Source of the DNA: Plasmopara viticola
Lineage: Eukaryota; Oomycota; Peronosporomycetes; Peronosporales; Peronosporaceae
DNA length: 64,000 nucleotides
Assembly: GCA_001695595.3 (NCBI GenBank)
Contig: MBPM02000045.1
Location: 1 to 64,000 of the forward strand
Direction of reading: 5' to 3'
The position numbers and the translations under genes were made by a program. Within the stretch, counting starts at the first letter, position 1. Every line of letters begins with the position of its first letter. Below the pieces are notes generated by a model. That model saw only the letters and a list, made by a program, of their open reading frames with translations. It did not search any database and was not told the DNA's origin. This document shows positions 35,848 through 44,270 of the stretch, one piece after another.

Positions 35848-36588
35848 TTACTGAATCTTCACAGAAAACGTATCTACCGTGAGATCAGCGACGATGCCGA
35901 CTGCAACACTGGTGCTACACTGCACTTTTTGCAAGTAGTGATCGTTCGATATGATGTTGAGACCCAACAGAATGTCCAGGAAGAGTTTCAGGTCGACATC
36001 GAGGCGAAGAATCGGAGTCATCGGGACAAAAACGTACGTCTTCTGACCTGACGTGTCCTCTAAGTATAGATCGAACTCAATGTCAGCGATCAACAGCACC
36101 TGAGCATTAATTGGCCTGCCTGTGCTTGATGTAGGTTTACAATTGCCGTACACGGCAGTCCACACGGCAATTTCAATGTTGGGAATAGAGACGTCAAGAG
36201 TACCAATGGAGAGGTCAATGGCGACGTTCGAGTCCAACTGGCCATTCGAGGTGTAGGAGTGGTGAAGAGTTGTAGGAATGGTGGTGATCACTGAGAGTAG
36301 CTTGGCGTCGACTTTTAACTCGGCTACGTCAAATGTCTCGTACTGCTTCGTATCTGTCTGATAAGTGCTGGTCTCAACAAGGTCAATGTGCGTGTGAAAG
36401 CCCACACTAAAATCGCTGGCATAATCCACTTTTGTGCACTGCTTGCTATAAACGTTCGCGTTGACTTGCAAGATATTAAACAACCCAATTTCCAGCAGAC
36501 CAGAATTTGAATCACAACTTGCCATGGTGACATGGGCGGTCGAGGCCACGGCGGCGATGGCAATGGCGGCGTAGTGAAAGGATTTCAT
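35848..36588 (-). CDS. Secreted protein, 246 aa, copy B
   Basis: The protein is identical in all 246 residues to that of copy A (31228-31968), offset by 4620 bp, and I saw no nucleotide difference in the coding part. Signal peptide, four Cys and beta-rich character are as described there. The region before the ATG lost one base (GCGGGC against GCGGGGC in copy A, near 36619), which removes the upstream in-frame ATG but leaves the initiator intact and 1 nt nearer. Recent duplication or gene conversion explains the identity. Confidence 0.85.
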   Translation of the reverse strand: MKSFHYAAIAIAAVASTAHVTMASCDSNSGLLEIGLFNILQVNANVYSKQCTKVDYASDFSVGFHTHIDLVETSTYQTDTKQYETFDVAELKVDAKLLSVITTIPTTLHHSYTSNGQLDSNVAIDLSIGTLDVSIPNIEIAVWTAVYGNCKPTSSTGRPINAQVLLIADIEFDLYLEDTSGQKTYVFVPMTPILRLDVDLKLFLDILLGLNIISNDHYLQKVQCSTSVAVGIVADLTVDTFSVKIQ

Positions 36589-36620
36589 CGTGGTCGGATT
36601 CGAGCTTTGGCAATGCGGGC

Positions 36621-36636
36621 GAATTGCAGAATGAGC
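36621..36636 (-). promoter_or_regulatory. Oomycete initiator (Inr) of secreted-protein copy B
   Basis: The same GCTCATTCTGCAATTC as in copy A, on the minus strand, ending 33 nt upstream of the ATG at 36588. Confidence 0.85.
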
Positions 36637-38595
36637 AAATTCGAAGTGGACCGAATAGAGTTACTGTTCGAAGAATTCCACTCTTTTATGGCTCCATATC
36701 ACGTGGTAGGTTTTTGAATCCTTTTCAATAAAGCCTTCATTTTCGCTATATTGTTTTTATTGAAATATTGTACCTCCTCTGTCCTGCGTTTTGCAGTAGA
36801 CTACAGTATAAACTGTTGGCGACGATAGAATCCAGGTCAGTCAATCAGAGATTTGTGAAAGTAATAATATCCTCATGCCATTTCCCACACAGTGTTTGGC
36901 TGCACTCTTTCGAATTTCGAATTCATACTTCTATCACCACCCTACCATTCGGCCGCTTTACATGCAGAAAAGACTTAAAATACGTAATGTATTTAAATTT
37001 CTTGCAGGTTTTTTAGTCCGTTTTGGACAAGCGCAAAAAATGCACATGGAGTATTCTTTACACTAAAAAGTCATTTCTGAAAACCCGCCTCTACCATTTT
37101 GCTCAACTTTTGCATCACTTTTGAGAACAAAACCTTCGTGTAAGCAGCTTGATTCCAAATGGTAAAACCAACGCCATATCTTATAGGCATGCACGGCATC
37201 TGAGAATAAATTCACTTTCAAGTAGAGCTTAATATAAAGTATAGAAAAAGCAATCTTCTACTGGATATTTTTGGAACCCTTGTACAATACTGAGACGCTT
37301 CACCCAAAATGTTTTTGTGTAGGTTCACGTTGCGGGTTCCGGATAGCTATAGGCAAATCTGCAGTGTCCGCAATACTAATTATAACTTCTCAGACACTGA
37401 CTGGTTTATGGTATATTGAACCACAAGCTGCTAGGTTCCAAAACAATCTGAACATGTTTTTTATGTATCGTCTTTCTCCAAGTGAAAAGTTTTTCAAGTT
37501 TAAATCGAAAGCATGTGGAAGGGTTCTTTCCCATATCAGCGTCATGTTCTTGCACCATGTCGCAGGCTGGTCTCCAACCCTTTATTGGATAAGCGCGAAA
37601 ACGCACGTGTACTATCCGTTTCCGGTATGGCGTCGTTTCTAGTAATGTAGCTACTCATTTTTTGCATTGCTTTGGAAAAGTAAAGCTTCGTGTGAGCAGT
37701 TAAGCTTGCAATGATAAAATAAACGCCATGTTTTAAATAGATGCATCGCGTCTAAGCACTTTCTCCTTTTTAAGCAATATCATATTTTCAAAGTATAACA
37801 ATAACAATCTCCCACCGGGTGTTATTAAAATCCTTGCGAATATTCTTGGACGCGCAGGGTCACTTCATTGCGACAGGTTCTTATTTCGTGGTAGATTTTG
37901 GCCTTTTTCCATATTTGTCATAACATGTCACTGAGCTTGAGCTTATTTGCTCGCATTACAAGACTGGATCACTGCGTGCTGTACAGTATATTTGCGAAAC
38001 AAAATTTACTTGCAGGTGGTCACGGAATTACACTGTTTCCTGGTTCTGTTGTATCACCCGGAGATTAAATTTAGCGCCTCCCCGATTGTACAGTATCGAC
38101 CTTAGTACAGTAGTTGCATTGTGCCCGATCTAGACATATATAATCGAAGCTAGAAAGTGATTTTAAGTCAAGTTCATCTCATTGCAATGAGACAAAGGTA
38201 ATCACGCGTGCTTGCGACCAGTAATTTTATCTGTTTAAAAATCTTATCGCCATAACGTTTCCCGACCAAATGTTTCATTGCGCATTGATTCGCTTTTCTA
38301 ATCTTCAAATGTTAGTATCTACCAAAGCTCACCATATGGCCGCACACCACACCAACTACATGTAGACAAGTAGCATCAGATTGTAGAGCGGGAATTTACA
38401 TTTCTAAAATTCTTGTGCGATGACTGTGTCCATAGGGCATCATCTGTTTGCACGGTCGCAAGCTGCGTCTCATTGATAAGCGCAAAGAAAGGCATGTACT
38501 TTCCATAAAAGTTTCGTTATTGGAAACAGGGCTGGTCTCCAACCCTTAATTGGACAAGCGCAAAACTGGACATGGACTATTCTTTTTGGTATGGT

Positions 38596-40846
38596 TCTTC
38601 AGACGCATATTAAAAAGCCACATGGAAATATATTCAGTGAGACTTCATATGCGTGAGACCATACCGACTGTCGATCCGAAAGAAATAACTCCATAGCGGG
38701 AGATTTAAGTGCAGCAGAGAGGGACATCGCGATCATAAGCCGTTGCGAAGCGTAGATTTTCCAGAGCACGAAGTCTGCACTGATACATTTTCAGCAGCGT
38801 AATGGCTCCTTTAATCTATTAGTGGGGTTGCATCTGACGACGATTCCTCCCGCTGGCACACATTGCATGTAAGCTTATATGTGTCGACTCTCTCATACTA
38901 TTAAGAACATTATGGCGCAGCCATAAGCCTTCATTAGATCAAGTTGACCGTGTCGCGAGCCTCTTCGTTTTTGAAACATCGGTATGATGAATCACAGTCG
39001 TATTGAAATGCGACAGCTCTTCTTTTATTAGGGGCTGATTTAGCTTGCGCTTAACCGCACTGAAATTTTCTCGTCCAAGTTTTTTGGCTTGAGTTTGCTC
39101 ACCGCCTGGACGCGAGTTCGCGAAACATCATTGTTCTGCTTTCCTATTATGTGCTTCACATCGAAGCAATACATCGTGCAAAACGATACTACCTAGTATA
39201 TTTTGTGCGAGAGATGCGGCGGAGTAGTCGCAAATTATGGCTTGTCACCGTCAACACTGAATTGTCCTTTACTGGATCAGGCAAGACCAAGATCGACACT
39301 TAAAACAGGCTTATCTTGACTTTGTCAACGAATGATTTCGGGGTTCCCAAAATATTCTGCCTCATTTCTTAGAGGTCGAACAGTGGCTTAGCCCCTTTTG
39401 ATTAATGTTTGTGAAAGCAATTAGCAAGCCCATTTAAGTCTTTTTGGCTCAATAAAGTTACTTAAAAATCTCGACTTACGGGGGACCTGCCCGGTAGCCA
39501 TGCTCTTCCATAAAACTATATAGGCGCCGAAGGTTACTTTAACTTCGTGGATATCTTGATGGTGAGCATGCACTTAAGCACTATTCGCAAGTGGTCAATA
39601 TAATTTCACGTCTGTTTTGTGGTCTGTGCGTCTACGTAAATCGATTTTGTAAAAACATGTTTGTGTACATGGCCTATGGGACCTTAGCAATTGCAACCTT
39701 GACGTTTAAACGTCCTAGGCGCATTAAGAGCCTATGGATCTTGATCTACCACTCTCTGTGGATACTCGGAGGTCTCACCTTGGTCACTCTTTCTCATGAT
39801 AGGTTGATATTATTCGTCGAATAAGTCGAGTGCTATTTATATTTAATGTTCTTCCATGTTGTTTTTGCAAAGCGTCATCTTCAAAAATCGACGTCTGCGT
39901 CGGCAGGAGGCCGCATGCACAGTAAAATCGTGAGGGATCTTCACTTACAGTTCGGCTTTTTGACATTCAGTGTCGGCGTTAAGTAAGAAGATTCACTTTT
40001 CAAACTTTTTTTATGTCATGCTTTGCTCGAAAGAATGCTTGAACGACAGTAAAACTGCTCGTATGGTTAAATGTACCACTGCTTTGTCATGCAATACTTA
40101 CTTCCTCGAACCAATCTAATTTCATGGCGTTCATATAATGTATTTCGTTCTGTCTTCACTTATTTAACAATCTTACTAATGTCTTCTCCGTGTCGAAATT
40201 TGCTCAAGCCGGAGGCATGCAAAGACTTTGAGCCCTGAATAATAAGTAAAATAGCAAAAGTATCGCTCCAAAAGCAGACAATGCTTACTAACTTATTATA
40301 TTGTTATCAGCCCCGAGCTTTAATTTATGGTTTAATTTTCGTCAGCTTTTGCAATATTCTCATTGAAAACGTTTATTACTGCCTCGCTTGGAGAAGGACG
40401 ATTAAACAAAACTTCATTGTATAGCGTACAGCAGCAAAAAGGTGAGTACAGGTCTGATTTGTGTGTCAAAAAGACTAGCGGCCATGAGTCTTCAAATGTA
40501 GAAGTAAAGAACCAACAAACTGATGCGACAAAGCATTAGTATTTTTTATCAAATTATTGCAAATAATAATTATTCGAATCGCACGAAGTACCTACCTCGT
40601 GCTCCACTAACCACTAAATTCGTTTTCTTCCATTTAATAACCTGTAAAGTCCACCGGCTGACTTCACTATCTGTATTAACCTCTACACCGTGGTTGCTTC
40701 GTCCAATAGTGGAGCACCGACGTTACCTATCGAAGCAGTAACATTTTTCGTCAATGGGAAGAATGATCTGGAATTTGCTGTTGCTACTACTCGTAGTAAA
40801 CAGGCTGCAGGATCCAACGTTTAGACTTAATTTCGCGAGGCAGCTC
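38596..40846. other. Unassigned stretch; right end is effector 3' flank
   Basis: No supported gene. 40185-40240 resembles 55640-55690 (GCTCAAGCCGGAGGCATGCA against GCTTAAACCGGAAGCATGCA), pointing to a shared old transposon. The last ~190 bp match the 3' flanks of two other effector copies (near 21200 and 44170). Confidence 0.5.
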
Positions 40847-42459
40847 TTAGACTAAATCCGTGCGGTCGTGACAAAACTTGTAGAATAAATCGCACATGAT
40901 GACCAACTTCACTTTATAGGCCTCCTGCAAATTCTCCAAACTATTTGGCAACAAGTTATCGTTATCCCCCTGTAACTTTGCAAAATCTGAGCCCAGCAAT
41001 TTTGGTAAATTTTCTGGGTCCACATTTTTTGCAAGATGTTTTAATGTTTTGATGGCCGCACGGGAGTTTGGACTTGAGTTGCGCTTCCATCGGGCTATGC
41101 CAAGCATCGTAACCGCCTCTCGTGAATACTGGTGGAATGGTAAATTGAAGGCCTTGAGAAACGCCTCGTGGACTTTGTTTACTTCTTCATTGAGCACAAC
41201 TTTTTTTTGCGGTTGGGGAAACACCGCGAACTCACTCGGCCAAATGATGGGTTCGCTTTGATGATCAACTGCCGTGAAGTGCGCAGAATCGCCATTCCTT
41301 TCGTGCAAGTGCAAAAGGTGTTTGACTGTATCCTCTTTACCTAAACTTTCCACATCGTCAATGTGTTTGTTCTTGTCAAGCCGAAACGCCTTCTGAGTGA
41401 TGAGCTGGTTGCTAAGTTGACCATTGGGGGCGTCGGCGCTGATCGCGGAGGTGCCTGGAGGCGCGAATCGGTAATCGTGTTGTGCTAGAAACCCTGCAGC
41501 GTTATTCATGATGGCTGACGGAGGATTCTTCCTCAGTCTGTGCGCCAAAATGGATGGTATGTTCGTCGACACTAAAATGGAGATTTGTCGGTGTCTGGCG
41601 GAGCGTACAATTCCTGACCACCCTTAATGTTCGGCGTCGGGGCGATTGGCTTGCCCTTGTTGCTTTCCAATTAAATCAAGTTTTTTGAAATTGCTTCAAA
41701 CGCATTTGCGTTTCGCCGATAAATCACCGTGCGATACGCAGATTTTTCATATTCTTCGAGCAAATGGGAAAGGTCTCTATTTGACTTTTTTTTTGCCACA
41801 AATTCTCCACATTGCCAACACTTTCATTCTTGTCGAGCTGTAACGCCTTAAGAGTATATTGCTGGTTGTTGTGCCGACCATTGAAAGCTTCAGCGTTAAT
41901 CGTGGAAGGGCCTGAAAGCACGGGTCCGTAGTCGTCCTGCTTTGCAAACTTTGCACTCTTTTCCATGATGGCTGCCGGACGTTGTCTTTTCGCCAATACT
42001 AATGGTTTATCGTTTTCCACCGCCACCAGAAATTTGTCTGAATTTGGCGTAGTACGCATAACTTGTCTAGCCACATTTGGTGTTGTGACGACGGGCTGGC
42101 GCTTATTGCTTCTTGATTGATTCACGTTCTTCAAAGCTGCTTCAATCGCACTTGCTTCTCCCTCCGTTCTCATCGCATTAGCCGCAGTCACGATTGAATC
42201 TGGAATTGGTACCTTTTTCAAATACTTGCTTCGAGCTAAGGGCATGCGCTCTTCATTGCCCGCCAAGAGCATCAAGTCGTCCTTCGGGTGACGACTTACT
42301 TGAAGAACTCGACTCTGCAACATCTCATCAATTGTGTCAGCAGACGCCATGTAGTCACTACCAGGTGCTTGATGAGGCTCCTCCTGGTCTAAAACCAGCA
42401 GCTGCTTGGCCGCTGGCCGCGATGACAAGCGCGACAGCCACGTAATATGCGCCTCGCAT
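40847..42459 (-). pseudogene. RxLR-like effector pseudogene, few lesions
   Basis: The start ATG at 42459 opens a good signal peptide (MRGAYYVAVALVIAASGQ). One extra base near 42390, after ...AAAGF, throws the frame out; without it the protein continues DQEEPHQAPGSDYMAS..., the RxLR-like site SRVLQVSRHPKDDL and AGNEER. The second frame runs 41724-42428 and breaks near the end (about 41790); the intermediate part has a stop and another shift near 41580, and the third frame 40847-41572 carries the rest: one repeat boundary, QKAFRLDKNKHIDDVE, VNKVHEAFLKAFNLPFHQY, NLQEAYKVKLVIM, ending CHDRTDLV. It lacks the last ~27 residues of the 715-residue paralogue. Only about three or four lesions exist, so an assembly error or a still-functional allele elsewhere should be kept in mind. 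Confidence 0.88.
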
Positions 42460-42478
42460 GGCGAAATCTTAACGCTGT

Positions 42479-42499
42479 TTAGATGCTTTTATTGTATTT
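42479..42499 (-). promoter_or_regulatory. Conserved upstream block of effector pseudogene
   Basis: TTAGATGCTTTTATTGTATTT (plus-strand spelling) recurs nearly unchanged at 46475-46496 before the intact effector. Its role is not known; shared ancestry alone could explain it. Confidence 0.4.
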
Positions 42500-42914
42500 G
42501 AGTATCTTTTTGACTCGTTGAGTCAAGCGGATCCTTTTTCGCTTTAATGTTGAGTGTGCGTACATAAATCGTGCTTAGGCTCTCGCGATGTTAGCCACCA
42601 ATTGCAATAGTAGGCTGTGTCATATATCAAAGGCTACAAACACTGCAAGAATACCCAGACAACATAAATACCTTTATAACATCTTTTGGGTATACTATTA
42701 AATTCAGACCATGACAACAGGCTCCAGCTACTTCGACCTCGACGAGTTGCGCGATAGCTGCTGTGTGTCCTGCATTCAAAAAAAAAAAAGTCAGTATAAG
42801 TTCTTTTTTGAAAGTGGTGGATTATTGCTTGTCTTAAAACAACACCGAGACCAAGTTTGCCAGCATGTTGTAGAGTTCGGCAATATCTACTTGTTCGCTT
42901 TCATACCATTTCTA
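42500..42914. other. Intergenic stretch
   Basis: No gene supported. A plus-strand frame at 42711-42917 (68 aa) has no recognised features. Confidence 0.4.
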
Positions 42915-43345
42915 TAGCAATTACGGTACTTGCTGTCTGCAGGTTCCGGTATATCGGGTGCAGTTATTCACCAATTATTGTTTAAATAGCGTTGTTTGGT
43001 GGTCTCTCCCCTCAGCTGCGGCGCTTATTACGTTTCGTTAAAGGCTGGCCGGCAAACAGCTGCTGGATTGGACCAAATTGAGCCTATACAAGCACCTGAC
43101 AATGACTTCATGACTTCTGTTGGCACAATAAACAAAATGTTATGAGGTCCATCCCAGCGGATAATAACTAGTGCAAATCTTCAACTCCAAGCAGTCTCTC
43201 TTTACGAATTGTGAAGAACTAGATCCCAAGGTACTGTGATAAGTTCGGGGGAAGGAGCAAGTGCGAGTGAAGCAACTTCGAAGAAATTGGAACAATTCAA
43301 AAGCAACAAGCGCCAGCGCATCGCCCCGAAGCCGGCCAATGTGGC
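42915..43345 (+). pseudogene. RxLR-effector N-terminal fragments, plus-strand arm of an inverted pair
   Basis: From 43018 the plus strand reads GAYYVS..AGRQTAAGLDQIEPIQAPDNDFMTSVGT.INKML and then a stop: a degraded signal peptide and the region before the RxLR-like site. The upstream part (42915-43015) matches, inverted, the upstream sequence of the minus-strand copy (ACTTGCTGTCTGCAG, GTGGTCTCT). A second piece at 43236-43345 gives SSGEGASASEATSKKLEQFK and SNKRQRIAPKPANVAGQ, the start of the first internal repeat. RxLR-like and EER sites are missing between them. Confidence 0.7.
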
Positions 43346-43560
43346 TGGACAAACTCTGCAACATTTCATCGGTTGTGCTAACAGACGCCATAAAGTCATC
43401 GTCACGTGCTTGTTTACCTCATCCTTGTCAAACTTAGCCGCTGTTTGGCTGACGGCCGCGACGAGAAGCGCGATAGCCACGTAGTAGTTGCCGCGCATAG
43501 ATTTGGTAAGGGAAGAGACCACCGACCTTGGCTGCAGACAGCAAGTACGTAGATGTTGCA
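43346..43560 (-). pseudogene. RxLR-effector N-terminal fragment, minus-strand arm
   Basis: An ATG at 43498 starts a well-kept signal peptide, MRGNYYVAIALLVAAVSQ, followed by TAAKFDKDE. The frame then shifts; the next frame gives DDDFMASVSTTDEMLQSL in place of the RxLR-like site, after which the minus-strand family homology ends and the sequence runs into the plus-strand piece described above. It also keeps the upstream flank. A 132-codon frame passes through, but its second half is the reverse of plus-strand effector sequence, so it is a chimera. Confidence 0.72.
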
Positions 43561-44270
43561 AATTTGGTATTGTATGTAAGCGAATAATACATATCACCAA
43601 AATTACAAGTTGCTAAGATAAACATTCTCCGACGCGATTTAGTATCCACACTTCTAACAACACTGTGCTTGCGTTTTAATTGTGCGTTTCGAGTGTCACG
43701 ACGTAAGAATTATCGCAATTAAGCCCGTAAATCACAAAAGTAAGTTGTATTTTATTTACAAGTGCTCAAGGGATGGACAGACAGCTGTGGCCAAAATGGT
43801 CCGATCGTACACTTTTACCCTAGCATTTAGCCGGCTAGTCTATCCTGAAGTCGGCATGTCCGTCATATGCGTTGATTATATACAGCGCTTGGCATTAATT
43901 TTACCACAAGCAAATTTCAAACGAAGATGCAAATATGTCAAATAATTTTTCAAGCACGATCTTTACGGGACCGACACACATAGATTAATAGATAGTAACT
44001 GTAGGATCTGAAATTTTGTGTCAGAGACTAGCGTGTTTTACGCAGGACGAGTGATTCAACGAAGCAGAGCTTAGATATCTTTATGCCTGGTGAACAATGA
44101 CTATCCGAATTCAACGAAACATTTACGTTTAACTTCGTTGATTACAAAAAAAAGCTTTCTTGTTTGATGTTACCTGTAAAGTCTTCACACCGTGGTAGCT
44201 CCGGGTCCGACAGTAAAGCGCCGATGTACCTTACCGAAACTGTGCATATTTGGCCATGGAAAAGTGAAAC
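43561..44270. other. Intergenic stretch; right end is 3' flank of the intact effector
   Basis: No gene supported; an 87-residue plus-strand frame at 43682-43945 has no family likeness. 44165-44270 is the conserved 3' flank seen also at 21200 and 40660. Confidence 0.45.

Larger units (their letters stand above)
34519..38595. repeat. Tandem duplication unit B (~4.08 kb)
   Basis: Near-identical copy of 29901-33973. To its left is ordinary repeat sequence rather than a retroelement; to its right homology ends at GGTATGGT and unrelated sequence follows. It is thus an incomplete second unit of the 4618-bp period. Confidence 0.93.

Noticed and set aside
43202..43600. 132-codon frame with a good signal peptide as a complete small effector
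   Set aside because: Only the first part is effector sequence in sense; it shifts frame after TAAKFDKDE and then reads reversed effector DNA. Treated as a chimeric pseudogene.
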